Origin: Ambrosia x helenae
Lineage: Eukaryota > Streptophyta > Magnoliopsida > Asterales > Asteraceae
NCBI GenBank assembly: GCA_030844895.1
Contig: CM061223.1
Span: forward strand, 1,302,001-1,366,000
Length of the DNA stretch: 64,000 nucleotides
Direction of reading: 5' to 3'
This document shows positions 38,293 to 49,825 of this stretch, piece by piece. A model generated the notes under the pieces. The model was not told the origin of the DNA, ran no database searches, and worked only from the letters and a program-made list of their open reading frames with translations. The translations under genes were made by a program, and so were the position numbers. Every line of letters starts with the position of its first letter. Within the stretch, counting starts at the first letter, position 1.

Positions 38293-40214
38293 ACATCCGA
38301 ATGAATTAATAAAAAAGGTGAATCAACCTTAGTATCATTGGATTTGAAAGTGTGTCTATGACTCTTAGCTAAAAAACATGTCTCGCAATTCAAGACTTTA
38401 TTTGCTGGAAATAATTTAGGAAATAAACGGTGCAGGTAACCATTGGATGGGTGTCCCAATCTTCGGTGCCATAACCAAGCTTCTCTGTCTATAGACCCAT
38501 GAGCTAGCATTGCAGTACCTTGTTGAGTCACTTCATCCACATAGTATAGTCCTTGTCGCTCAGTACCACGCCCAATGATCTTTCCCGTCCTGATGTCCTG
38601 TAAGATACAAAAGGTAGGATGCATTAGCACAACACAATTTAGCTCTTTAGTAACATGACTGATTGACAACAATTTATGAGATAACGATGGAACATAGAGA
38701 CAATTTGACAATTTCACGTTTGGTGAAATTTGAATAGTCCCCCCTCCTTTTACTTGAAGAGCTTCTCCATTTGCTGTACAAATTTTGGATTTTTGTGGTT
38801 TTGACATTGAGCACATGTCGGATATTTCATAGGTCATTGTATCGGTAGCACCACAATCAAATATCCATGAGTCCTTTTCTTCTTTATTTTTTGTTGCCAT
38901 GTTCACTTCCCCAAAATTAAAATTTTTTTTTGACCTTTTATCCATGTTAGAAAAGTGAGTGGGGTTGTCAGTAACTTCCGAAGCCTCATATTTATTTAAT
39001 AACTCGAGGATTTTCGGGTTAAAGTATTTGGAGTTCAAAGTTATAATATTAGAACAATTGTTATGCTTTAATTGAGAGTGTTCAAATAATGAAGGGTTTG
39101 GGTTATAAGCCTCAAACCCTATACCTGTTCCTTCTTCTCCTTGTTCCTTTATTTTAACCGCCGCAAAGCAAGTTCCAGCTGCCATATTTTCTTTTTCACC
39201 GGATTCACTTCCGGCAAGCTTTGGGTCTTTACTGTTGCTACCGCCGCTGCTGTTGGTAGTCACTTGATTGCCCACGGCGGCGGCGGCCTTCCCCTTTTTG
39301 TGTCCGTCAGCCCACCATTCGGGGTACCCCACGAGTTTGAAACACTGTTCCTTCGTATGTTTGGTCATGCCACAGTGGTCACACTTCAATTTGTTCTTAT
39401 CAATTCGGGATGACGACAGATTAAATTTCTGGTCTGACCGGCGACTTTTGGAAACAAGCCCTACTCCATCGGAATCCCCTGGTGAGTTTAGACCCGATGC
39501 CAGGCCTTGTTGAACACTTCCGAAGATGCTTTGATGTGCTGTTTCCTTTCGGACAGCAGCATAAGCGGCTTCGGCAGAAGGCAAGGGGTCCCACCGGAGG
39601 ATTTCCCTTTTAAGGGAATCATACTTTCGGTCAAGACCATTGAGGAACTGAAACAGTTTGTTTTCTGACCTGATGTTGTTGTACGCAGCGATGTCGGTGG
39701 AACACTTCATCGGGTTTGGGTCTCTCCGTTCAATTTCTCCCCAGATGCCCTGCATAACGATCCAGAATTCTTCTAACGGTAAACCATTTTGTTTGAACTC
39801 GTTTGCTTTGACGTGGAGATCAAAAGTTTGAAGTTTGTCTTTGCCGCTGCTGTATGTAACCGAAAGTGCGTCCCATAATGATTTCGCTGTTGGGAACTCT
39901 GTAAGGTTACTAGCAAGGTTTGGTTCGATGTTTTGAATCAGCCATGAAAAAACGATCAAGTCATCCTGTTCCCACTGTTCATCAATGGGTTCCGGTGGAT
40001 TTTGGTTGAGATGATTTAGAAGAGCTTTCGATTTCCCCCCTATGGCGACTCGTATCATTCGAGCCCATAGCGGGTAGTTTTGGCTTGTGAGGTTAAGGCT
40101 AATTTTTAGGCTATCGGTAGAGTTCGGTTTTGGGTTTTGGTTTTGAGTTTGAACTCCGTTTTTTAGGAGGTTGGCTATTTGGATGGCTAGGTTGTCGTTA
40201 TCTGTTTCTGACAT
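38241..40214 (-). CDS. Copia C gag-protease-integrase N-terminus
   Basis: 657 residues from ATG 40214, 53 bp after the primer site. Order: gag (LNLTSQNYPLWARMIRVAIGG ... LFQFLNGLDRKYDSLK), a zinc knuckle CDHCGMTKHTKEQCFKLVGYP (C-X2-C-X4-H-X4-C), an aspartic protease site WIFDCGATDTM, and GAG-pre-integrase (LWHRRLGHPSN ... CETCFLAKSHR). It ends at HSDVWGPAKVGGG, where a G-run precedes a frameshift. The protease has Asp-Cys-Gly where Asp-Ser/Thr-Gly is normal. The remainder of the polyprotein is 35581-38292 in another frame, overlapping by about 50 bp. Confidence 0.93.
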   Translation of the reverse strand: MSETDNDNLAIQIANLLKNGVQTQNQNPKPNSTDSLKISLNLTSQNYPLWARMIRVAIGGKSKALLNHLNQNPPEPIDEQWEQDDLIVFSWLIQNIEPNLASNLTEFPTAKSLWDALSVTYSSGKDKLQTFDLHVKANEFKQNGLPLEEFWIVMQGIWGEIERRDPNPMKCSTDIAAYNNIRSENKLFQFLNGLDRKYDSLKREILRWDPLPSAEAAYAAVRKETAHQSIFGSVQQGLASGLNSPGDSDGVGLVSKSRRSDQKFNLSSSRIDKNKLKCDHCGMTKHTKEQCFKLVGYPEWWADGHKKGKAAAAVGNQVTTNSSGGSNSKDPKLAGSESGEKENMAAGTCFAAVKIKEQGEEGTGIGFEAYNPNPSLFEHSQLKHNNCSNIITLNSKYFNPKILELLNKYEASEVTDNPTHFSNMDKRSKKNFNFGEVNMATKNKEEKDSWIFDCGATDTMTYEISDMCSMSKPQKSKICTANGEALQVKGGGTIQISPNVKLSNCLYVPSLSHKLLSISHVTKELNCVVLMHPTFCILQDIRTGKIIGRGTERQGLYYVDEVTQQGTAMLAHGSIDREAWLWHRRLGHPSNGYLHRLFPKLFPANKVLNCETCFLAKSHRHTFKSNDTKVDSPFLLIHSDVWGPAKVGGGCKIFVIS

Positions 40215-40267
40215 TGCTTCTGTTTCTGGTAGATGATGAGCTCAAAGGATTTTGGATCAAAAACACC

Positions 40268-40279
40268 GCTCTGATACCA
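40268..40279 (-). promoter_or_regulatory. Primer binding site of Copia C
   Basis: The minus strand reads TGGTATCAGAGC, complementary to the 3' end of initiator tRNA-Met, immediately downstream of the LTR. This is the standard plant Copia primer for minus-strand cDNA synthesis. Confidence 0.93.
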
Positions 40280-40562
40280 TGTTAAACATGACATTCAGAG
40301 GAGTGGCCAAGAAAAATAACTTTCATATTGTTTTTGTATATTGAACAAGCTAATCGTACAAAATATAAATAGCCAATACAAGATGCTAAAGAAGGAAAAT
40401 ACAATTAATGGTATTAAAAAATTATGGCTGGCAATTAGCTAAGACAAGGAATCAGGCCTTGATATACGTGGATCTTGATTTGTCTTGATTTGTAAGGTCA
40501 ATGGACTATATATGGAAATGAAGAATACTGATTCAAAGGCTTTTAAATTAAATATTTCAACA
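40280..40562 (-). repeat. 5' LTR of Copia C
   Basis: Same 283 bp as the 3' LTR, directly next to the tRNA-Met primer site at 40268-40279. Confidence 0.95.
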
Positions 40563-40747
40563 TAAACAACACCACGACCCTAGAAGTAGGGGTGTTCAAA
40601 TTCGGATAATTCGAATTTCGGATAATTCGAAATTTCAGATAGTCATTACTGGGATCCGAACCCGAATCCAAAATTTCAGATTCGGATCATCCAACGGATA
40701 ATCCGAAACTTAAAAAATAAATAAATAATAATAATAAAAAAAAACCG

Positions 40748-41848
40748 TTCTTCTAGAGGACCAAGTATGCTTATGCATGATATAATAAAGGTAAACACTA
40801 TTCTTTCAAATTATAATTTAACGCTTGATGAGTTGATTCAAGTATTCAACAATGAGTTAGTGGTATATAAACTTTCTATAATCCAATATGGGCTTTTATG
40901 TTACACTTGGGCAGTTTTGTATAGCATTTTGAATACCTATATTTTAGTTTTACATTAGTAGTACAAACAAGATTCCTAACATAGTTTGTTGCATATATGA
41001 GATCATTAAAATATGCTATGTTCTTTATAGCCGGATGTAACAGCCCCGGGTGTGGAAATTCTAGCGGCCTTTTCACCAATAGCCCCACCATCTGGACTCA
41101 CATGGGATAAGAACTTTGTAAAGTTTAGCATCCTATCAGGGAAATCCATGGCATGCCCCCATGTGGCAGCTGCAACAGCTTTTGTAGAGTCTTTCCACCC
41201 CGAGTGGTCTCCTTCTGCAATTAAATCTGCTCTAATGACTACAGGTAAGTGGTAACTCACAATTTAAATTGTAACTATAACATTTCAAACTGTCATCTCA
41301 TTCGTTTTTTTTATTGTGTCATAGCATCGGAATTCAATGCATCCCTCTACCCAGAAGCTGAATTTGCATATGGATCCGGACACATCGATCTTGTGAAAGC
41401 TACAAATCCAGGGCTAATATATGAAACATCATTCCAAGAATATCTAAAGATATGGTGCAACATACCTCGAAACTTAGGGGATGTGTTCCCCACAAATGCA
41501 AATTGTACAATGAAGTTGTCTCCTAAAGATATTAATTATCCTTCAATGGCATTTCAAGTAGAAGTTGGAGTTGCAGTTGCGGTAACTTTTCCCAGGACAC
41601 TGACAAATGTTGGTCAAGCCAACTCAACGTACGTTGCGTCTATAGAAGGAGACCCCTTAAAGTGTCATTTCAGTGTGGATCCCAAGACATTGCAATTCAC
41701 GAACATAAACCAGAAGATGAACTTTGTGCTAACTGTTAGGGGGGACAAAATGAAACCCTCCACAACAAAACGCATGTCACTGTTGTGGACTGATGGTGTT
41801 CACAGAGTCCGAAGTCCGATCATGATTTACATGTTTTCTAATTTTTAA
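40748..41848 (+). pseudogene. Subtilase unit 1 (5' exons deleted)
   Basis: It starts inside exon d (FSSRGPSMLMHDIIK, to 40790), exon e 41031-41244, exon f 41325-41848. Exons a-c are missing: TE sequence ...AACCGTTC joins directly to TTCTAGAGGACC at a short GTTCT/TTCT overlap. Exon e carries the serine-nucleophile motif as GKSMACPH instead of GTSMACPH. Exon f encodes the C-terminal fibronectin-III-like domain and is open to the stop. No promoter, signal peptide or propeptide is present, so a functional enzyme is not expected. Confidence 0.9.
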
Positions 41849-42001
41849 GTCCAACAGAAAACTTTATTAGAAATATTAAGGTAAGATTTTATATGTCTAT
41901 CATTTTTAATAACATAGCAATATAATAACAATAAACAATAAGGCCATCAGTTTTAATAATATGGCAATATAATCACAATAAACAACACCACGCCCTAGAA
42001 G

Positions 42002-42178
42002 TAGGGGTGTTCAAATTCGGATAATTCGAATTTCGGATAATTCGAAATTTCAGATAGTCATTACTGGGATCCGAACCCGAATCCAAAATTTCAGATTCGG
42101 ATCATCCAACGGATAATCCGAAACTTAAAAAATAAATAAATAATAATAAAAAAAAACCGTTCTCCTTTATGTCTAAAA
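42002..42178 (+). mobile_element. hAT-like TE left end between units 1 and 2
   Basis: It begins TAGGGGTGTTCAAATTCGG, with TTCGGATAATTCGAA repeats. It is interrupted at 42178 by the Helitron and resumes at 44409. Equivalent left ends start at 40587, 46841, 49448 and 52054. Confidence 0.75.
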
Positions 42179-44408
42179 CTAGTTTAAGTACCCGTGTGTT
42201 ACACGGGTTGCACAATGTCAATTACATAATTCATAAGTTCTAAATAATATTTGGAAATGAGTAAAAGCAAACATGTCATCTCTACATCTCTAGAAAACAT
42301 CAACAGTTTAGCTAATCAACTTACTTATTGTATAAACTCGGGTTTTCTTGTTAGCTATCTTGTATCCAGATCATTCTATGGTGTATACAATGTAAAGTTT
42401 CCTTAGGAAATCTGGGTTTACCAGAAAATTAATAAAAAAAATGACAAAAAATAGAACAATAAGTTCCGATACTACACATGTTGAACATTCTATACGATAT
42501 AATTCATAAATCTTTAAAAGATAATACGTGTATTAACTACCACCATAAAAAATCTAGGTTTGATTTTAGTTAAAAACACAAATGGTTCTCACGGTTCTTC
42601 AATCTTTATTGTGGGTTTAGACCCGAAACTAAAACGGAACCATGAAGTAGAGTTTAATGATATTACTCATGATGGGTTTTTACACAAGATAGTTAACCAA
42701 TACAGTTACAAAAATGTATAAACATTCTATCCCAAACTCATGAATAAGACTTCCAACAACGTTAACAAAGGTTTTAAGGTATACAAAAGACCCATCATTT
42801 GAAAATTTTGTGTTCAATCCTTGTCCCTGCAATACTTCATCACGAACGACCTTCAAGTTTCAATCTCTTTACCTAAAATATTAAAAAAAAAAAGTTTCAA
42901 TCTCTTTACCTAAAATATTAAAAAAAGTTTCAATCTCTTCACCTAAAATATTTAAAAAAAAAAAAAAAAAACACTCTTATTAGTAAAGGCCAAGCGAATA
43001 GGAAACAATAAATCCAAGCTAAAATGAATCTACAAACCTATCATAACATTAAAAATACATTCGATCACATCTAATATACAAGCGAACCTCATAGAAATCC
43101 ATCACACACATATATATTAACTTCACTAACCGTTAAATGGGTCATCCTTCAAATGATACCTTCAAGTTTAAGTCACGAAAAAACAAATATTATAACTTCC
43201 ATTTTATTTCCATCAGGTCACAATCTTATAACTACAAGAACACATAATTTTGATCACAATCATATAATTATATTCACTGCTTACCATTACGTCCCAACTA
43301 TGTAATTACTACATGTTACATCCAACTCACATACTATATATGTATTTTAAGGCTATAATACACCTGGTAACTTTGCTTGTAATAACATTAATAAGATAGA
43401 AAGAAAGACATACTTATATACTTTCTAATTTGTTTGTGTATCACTCACAGCCAAAGTTTAAGATATGCCCAGCCTTCAAATTATAATCAATCAAAGTCTA
43501 TTATAAATATCCCGGTTTGTAATCCACTGGCGTCGTCCACCAGTGTTAACAACCGCCATCATCAGCCCATTTTCGCTTGAACTACCGTCTATCTCAGCTG
43601 GTTCAATCGTCAAGATATCTTCCACGCTCGATCTAACAACACCCTACCACCACTTCACCCAACCATCTTTGTCACTGGTCATACCAACAACTCTTTGATT
43701 GCTTATGTATAGTTGTTGAACAACACCAACAGGTCGCCAAAATCCTTGCAAATATTAAAACCCCGTCGTCACCAAAGAAAGTCTGATCTGAACCATAGAA
43801 GGGGCAATTTCAACCCATTTATATGCAAAGGTGCCAAACATAGGATATATCCCATAACATGCTTGGGTTCATTTTCTATTGAAACGAAAATAATCTTTTA
43901 TGAATCAACACCAAGCCAACAATTCCAATCGCAACGAACAAATATGAACTTAATTAAGCATATCTAGTTTCTCAAAAGCAAACTTCAACCAATGATTACG
44001 AAAAAAAAGAGAAATCGATCTTTAGTTTCTTACCGATGCTGGTGAACGAAGTGAGTTTAGGGTTGATTCGATATATATTTTTTTTTTTTGCAAGGAAGCA
44101 TGGAATAAAATCCCTAGTCCTTAGATCGGTTGAATTGTATTGATCTGAAGATCTTTTGGCGTCGCCATTAGGGTTGGAAAGATAAGATGGAGAGGTAAAG
44201 AATGAAAAAAAATAGTGTTATTAAGAAAAGGATAATTAAGAAAAGGGTTTAGTTACAAAGATACCTGTTTTACCAGGCAATTTGGGGAAAAAGATGGGAA
44301 ATGGGGAGTGCCACGTGGCTAAAAAAATTGGGAGGGAATTTTACCAAGAAATGGGTTTTAGAGAATGACATGTGGACAATTTTATTTTGTTTTATTATAT
44401 TTTATAGA
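42179..44408 (-). mobile_element. Non-autonomous Helitron (2230 bp)
   Basis: On the minus strand it begins TCTATAAAATATAATAAAAC and ends with the hairpin CCCGTGTAACACACGGG followed by TACTTAAACTAG. These are the Helitron hallmarks: 5' TC, a 3' hairpin and CTRR. It sits exactly between host A and T, with no target duplication. The three other spacers of the array give the empty site (GTCTAAAATGTGAACC). No Rep/helicase is encoded. Inside are three copies of GTTTCAATCTCTTTACC (42855-42955) and unique sequence around 43500-44200 that may be captured. Confidence 0.93.
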
Positions 44409-44610
44409 TGTGAACCTGTTAAAAAACAATATAAATATTTTTAACATTCGGATTCAGATAATCCGATTATCCAAAAGTTTTAAAAATAGGATATCCAATT
44501 CTTATATATCCGAAAAATCAAATTTGGATAGTGATATTGAAAATTTTCAGAAATTTCAAATATTCGATATAAGAAATACAAAATAAATTTTGTTTTAATT
44601 TTAAAAAAAT

Positions 44611-46686
44611 TATAAAGTATGTGATGAACATTGCTATGGTACAGATGTTGTGAGTGCCTTTGATCATGCCATTACTGATGGGGTAGATATTATATCAATT
44701 TCACTTGGCGATCAAGTTTCACGCGAGCTTAAATCTGACCCAGTTGCAATTGGGGCATTCCATGCAATCGAAATGGGCATTTTGACGGTAAACGCTGCTG
44801 GGAATGCTGGTCCAAAATCATCTTCTATCAATTCTTATGCTCCATGGATCTTAACTGTTGCAGCAAGTGACCTCGATAGAAAAATTATCAAGAAGCTCCT
44901 TCTCGAGAACGATGCAACTCTAGTTTTGAGTAGCTGCATATTTTCTAGTTAGCTAACTTGTATTCGTTTGTAGTTTCAGCAACTAATAAACACATATAGT
45001 AAATTGATCAAATCAATGTAGGGTCACGCTATTAATGCTTTCCCGTCAACTGATAAAGCATTCCCTCTTGTTTATGGGAAAGAGGTGACTAGTAGCAGCT
45101 CGGAAACTCAAGCAAGGTAGGCAAAATGTGTTCTTTACATCTGAACCTTTTCATATTTTCAAGTTATGCAAATATGTACAACTAATCATTTTTATTTTTT
45201 TTGGTTTATAGGAATTGTCTTCCCCAATGCCTGGATAGTAGCTTGGTCAATCATAAAGTTAGTTTTTGTGAAAAGGTACCCAACTTAAAGGAACTTATAA
45301 TATCTGGAGCCATTGGTTGTATCCACCCAAGTTATCCTCCTGAATCTACTAATATTTCTGCGGTTAAGCCGTGTCCCGTTGTTCCCATAAGTAGAAATGA
45401 TTTCAACTTGGTCAAGATATTCAAAACCTCTACCATGTAATGACATCTTTATCTGCTTAACTACAATTTTAATTAGTTTTATTTTTAAGAAAGTGCATAA
45501 TGTTACTCTTGTTTGGTGGACAGAGAACCTTGAGCCCAAATTTTCAAAAGCAAGGCTGTTCACAATCTAGATGCTCCTTCTGTTGCTTTGTTTTCTTCTA
45601 GAGGACCAAGTATGCTTATGCATGATATAATAAAGGTAAACACTATTCTTTCAAATTATAAATTAACGCTTGATGAGTTGATTCAAGTATTCAACAATGA
45701 GTTAGTGGTATATAAACTTTCTATAATCCAATATGGGCTTTTATGTTACACTTGGGCAGTTTTGTATAGCATTTTGAATACCTATATTTTAGTTTTACAT
45801 TAGTAGTACAAACAAGATTCCTAACATAGTTTGTTGCATATATGAGATCATTAAAATATGCTATGTTCTTTATAGCCGGATGTAACAGCCCCGGGTGTGG
45901 AAATTCTAGCGGCCTTTTCACCAATAGCCCCACCATCTGGACTCACATGGGATAAGAACTTTGTAAAGTTTAGCATCCTATCAGGGACATCCATGGCATG
46001 CCCCCATGTGGCAGCTGCAGCAGCTTTTGTAGAGTCTTTCCACCATGAGTGGTCTCCTTCTGCAATTAAATCTGCTCTAATGACCACAGGTAACTCACAA
46101 TTTAAATTGTAACTATTACATTTCCAAACTGTCATCTCATTCGTTTTTTTTATTGTGTCATAGCATCAGAATTCAATGCATCCCTTTACCCAGAAGCTGA
46201 ATTTGCATATGGATCCGGACACATTGATCTTGTTAAAGCTACAAATCCAGGGCTAATATATGAAACATCATTCCAAGAATATCTAAAGATATGGTGCAAC
46301 ATACCTCGAACCTTAGGGGAGGTGTTCCCCACAAATGCAAATTGTACAATGAAGTTGTCTCCTAAAGATATTAATTATCCTTCAATGGCATTTCAAGTAG
46401 AAGTTGGAGTTGCAGTTGCGGTAACATTCCCAGGACACTGACAAATGTTGGTCAAGCCAACTCAACGTACGTTGCGTCTATAGAAGGAGACCCCTTAAAG
46501 TGTCATTTCAGTGTGGAGCCCAAGACATTGCAATTCACGAACATAAACCAGAAGATGAACTTTGTGCTAACTGTTAGGGGGGACAAAATGAAACCCTCCA
46601 CAACAAAACGCATGTCACTGTTGTGGACTGATGGTGTTCACAGAGTCCGAAGTCCGATCATGATTTACATGTTTTCTAATTTTTAA
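44611..46686 (+). pseudogene. Subtilase unit 2
   Basis: Exons: a 44611-about 44925, b 45022-45116, c 45212-45436, d 45524-45635, e 45876-46089, f 46164-46686. The order matches a cucumisin-type S8 peptidase from YKVC onward: the oxyanion Asn region (VNAAGNAGP), the protease-associated insert, FSSRGPS, the catalytic Ser motif GTSMACPH, and the C-terminal Fn3 domain. The catalytic Asp and His, signal peptide and propeptide are absent. Lesions: TGA at 45531 (shared), a lost GT donor after exon a (GTTTTGAG instead of GGTGAG), and a one-base deletion in exon f near 46424. Confidence 0.92.
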
Positions 46687-46840
46687 GTCCAACAGAAAAC
46701 TTTATTAGAAATATTAAGGTAAGATTTTATATGTCTATCATTTTTAATAACATAGCAATATAATAACAATAAACAATAAGGCCATCAGTTTTAATAATAT
46801 GGCAATATAATCACAATAAACAACACCACGACCCTAGAAG

Positions 46841-47222
46841 TAGGGGTGTTCAAATTCGGATAATTCGAATTTCGGATAATTCGAAATTTCAGATAGTCAT
46901 TACTGGGATCCGAACCCGAATCCAAAATTTCAGATTCGGATCATCCAACGGATAATCCGAAACTTAAAAAATAAATAAATAATAAAAAAAAAAAAAAACC
47001 GTTCTCCTTTATGTCTAAAATGTGAACCTGTTAAAAAACAATATAAATATTTTTAACATTCGGATTCAGATAATCCGATTATCTGAAAGTTTTAAAAATA
47101 GGATATCCAATTCTTATATATCCGAAAAATCAAATTTGGATAGTGATATTGAAAATTTTCGGAAATTTCAAATATTCGATATAAGAAATACAAAATAAAT
47201 TTTGTTTTAATTTTAAAAAAAT
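46841..47222 (+). mobile_element. hAT-like TE left half fused to subtilase unit 3
   Basis: From TAGGGGTGTTC to the AT-rich stretch ending just before TATAAAGTATGTG, where coding homology starts. Uninterrupted counterpart of the spacer that carries the Helitron. Confidence 0.7.
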
Positions 47223-49294
47223 TATAAAGTATGTGATGAACATTGCTATGGTACGGATGTTGTGAGTGCCTTTGATCATGCCATTGCTGATGGGGTAGAT
47301 ATTATATCCATTTCACTTGGCGATCAAGTTTCACGCGAGCTTAAATCTGACCCAGTTGCAATCGGGGCATTCCATGCAATCGAAATGGGCATTTTGACAG
47401 TAAACGCTGCTGGGAATGCTGGTCTAGAATCATCTTCTATCAATTCTTATGCTCCATGGATCTTAACTGTTGCAGCAAGTGACCTCGACAGAAAAATTAT
47501 CGACAAGCTCCTTCTCGAGAACGATGCAACTCTGGTGGTGAGTAGCTGCATACTTTCTAGTTAGCTAACTTGTATTCGTTTGTAGTTTCAGCAACTAATA
47601 AACACATATAGTAAATTGATCAAATCAATGTAGGGTCACGCTATTAATGCTTTCCCGTCAAGTGATAAAGCATTGCCTCTTGTTTATGGGAAAGAGGTGA
47701 CTAGTAGCTGCTCGGAAACTCAAGCAAGGTAGGCAAAATGTGTTCTTTACATCTGAACCTTTTCATATTTTCAAGTTATGCAAATATGTACAACTAATAA
47801 TTTTTTTTTTTGGTTTATAGGAATTGTCTTCCCCAATGCCTGGATAGTAGCTTGGTCAATCATAAAGTTAGTCTTTGTGAAAAGGTACCCAACTTAAAGG
47901 AACTTATAATATCTGGAGCCATTGGTTGTATCCACCCAAGTTATCCTCCTGAATCTACTAATATTTCTGAGGTTAAGCCGTGTCCCGTTGTTCCCATAAG
48001 TAGAAATGATTTCAACTTGGTCAAGATATTCAAAACCTCTACCATGTAATGACATCTTTATCTGCTTAACTACAATTTTAATTAGTTTTATTTTTAAGAA
48101 AGTGCATAATGTTACTCTTGTTTGGTGGACAGAGAACCTTGAGCCCAAATTTTCAAAAGCAAGGCTGTTCACAATCTAGATGCTCCTTCTGTTGCTTTGT
48201 TTTCTTCTAGAGGACCAAGTATGCTTATGCATGATATAATAAAGGTAAACACTATTCTTTCAAATTATAAATTAACGCTTGATGAGTTGATTCAAGTATT
48301 CAACAATGAGTTAGTGGTATATAAACTTTCTATAATCCAATATGGGCTTTTATGTTACACTTGGGCAGTTTTGTATAGCATTTTGAATACCTATATTTTA
48401 GTTTTACATTAGTAGTACAAACAAGATTCCTAACATAGTTTGTTGCATATATGAGATCATTAAAATATGCTATGTTCTTTATAGCCGGATGTAACAGCCC
48501 GGGTGTGGAAATTCTAGCGGCCTTTTCACCAATAGCCCCACCATCTGGACTCACATGGGATAAGAACTTTGTAAAGTTTAGCATCCTATCAGGGACATCC
48601 ATGGCATGCCCCCATGTGGCAGCTGCAGCAGCTTTTGTAGAGTCTTTCCACCACGAGTGGTCTCCTTCTGCAATTAAATCTGCTCTAATGACTACAGGTA
48701 ACTCACAATTTAAATTGTAACTATTACATTTTCAAACTGTCATCTCATTCGTTTTTTTATTGTGTCATAGCATCGGAATTCAATGCATCCCTCTACCCAG
48801 AAGCTGAATTTGCATATGGATCCGGACACATCGATCTTGTTAAAGATACAAATCCAGGGCTAATAAATGAAACATCATTCCAAGAATATCTAAAGATATG
48901 GTGCAACATACCTCGAACCTTAGGGTAGGTGTTCCCCACAAATGCAAATTGTACAATGAAGTTGTCTCCTAAAGATACTAATTATCCTTCAATGGCATTT
49001 CAAGTAGAAGTTGGAGTTGCAGTTGCGGTAACTTTTCCCAGGACATTGACAAATGTTGGTCAAGCCAACTCAACGTACGTTGCGTCTATAAAAGGAGACC
49101 CCTTAAATTGTCATTTCAGTGTGGAGCCCAAGACATTGCAATTCACGAACATAAACCAGAAGATGAACTTTGTGCTAACTGTTAGGGGGGACAAAATGAA
49201 ACCCTCCACAACAAAACGCATGTCACTGTTGTGGACTGATGGTGTTCACAGAGTCCGAAGTCCGATCATGATTTACATGTTTTCTAATTTTTAA
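47223..49294 (+). pseudogene. Subtilase unit 3
   Basis: Exons: a 47223-47537, b 47634-47728, c 47821-48045, d 48133-48244, e 48485-48697, f 48771-49294, all with GT/AG borders. Lesions: TGA at 48140 (shared with units 2 and 4), a one-base deletion in exon e (AGCCCGGG instead of AGCCCCGGG near 48498), and a TAG at 48926 in exon f. Otherwise nearly identical to unit 4. A protein cannot be made even if spliced. Confidence 0.92.
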
Positions 49295-49447
49295 GTCCAA
49301 CAAAAAACTTTATTAGAAATATTAAGGTAAGATTTTATATGTCTATCATTTTAATAACATAGAAATATAATAACAATAAACAATAAGGCCATCAGTTTTA
49401 ATAATATGGCAATATGATCACAATAAACAACACCACGACCCTAGAAG

Positions 49448-49825
49448 TAGGGGTGTTCAAATTCGGATAATTCGTATTTCGGATAATTCGAAATTTCAGA
49501 TAGTCATTACTGGGATCCGAACCCGAATCCAAAATTTCAGATTCGGATCATCCAACGGATAATCCGAAACTTAAAAAATAAATAAATAATAATAAAAAAA
49601 ACCGTTCTCCTTTATGTCTAAAATGTGAACCTGTTAAAAAACAATATAAATATTTTTAACATTCGGATTCAGATAATCCGATTATCCGAAAGTTTTAAAA
49701 ATAGGATATCCAATTCTTATATATCCGAAAAATCAAATTTGGATAGTGATATTGAAAATTTTCGGAAATTTCAAATATTCGATATAAGAAATACAAAATA
49801 AATTTTGTTTTAATTTTAAAAAAAT
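49448..49825 (+). mobile_element. hAT-like TE left half fused to subtilase unit 4
   Basis: Same as 46841-47222, with small differences (TCGTATTTCGG). Confidence 0.7.

Larger units (their letters stand above)
35304..40562 (-). mobile_element. Copia LTR retrotransposon C, very young
   Basis: LTRs of 283 bp (35304-35586 and 40280-40562) show no difference by eye. TAAAC flanks both sides (35299-35303, 40563-40567), and the unfilled site (CACAATAAACAACACCACG) is present in the neighbouring array units. On the minus strand the primer site TGGTATCAGAGC follows the 5' LTR directly, and a polypurine tract (TTGAGGGGGAA) precedes the 3' LTR. Gag-pol is split by one frameshift near 38270. Confidence 0.96.

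Noticed and set aside
43713..43967. 84-codon frame inside the Helitron
   Set aside because: No similarity to Rep/helicase or any family I know; could be captured non-coding DNA.
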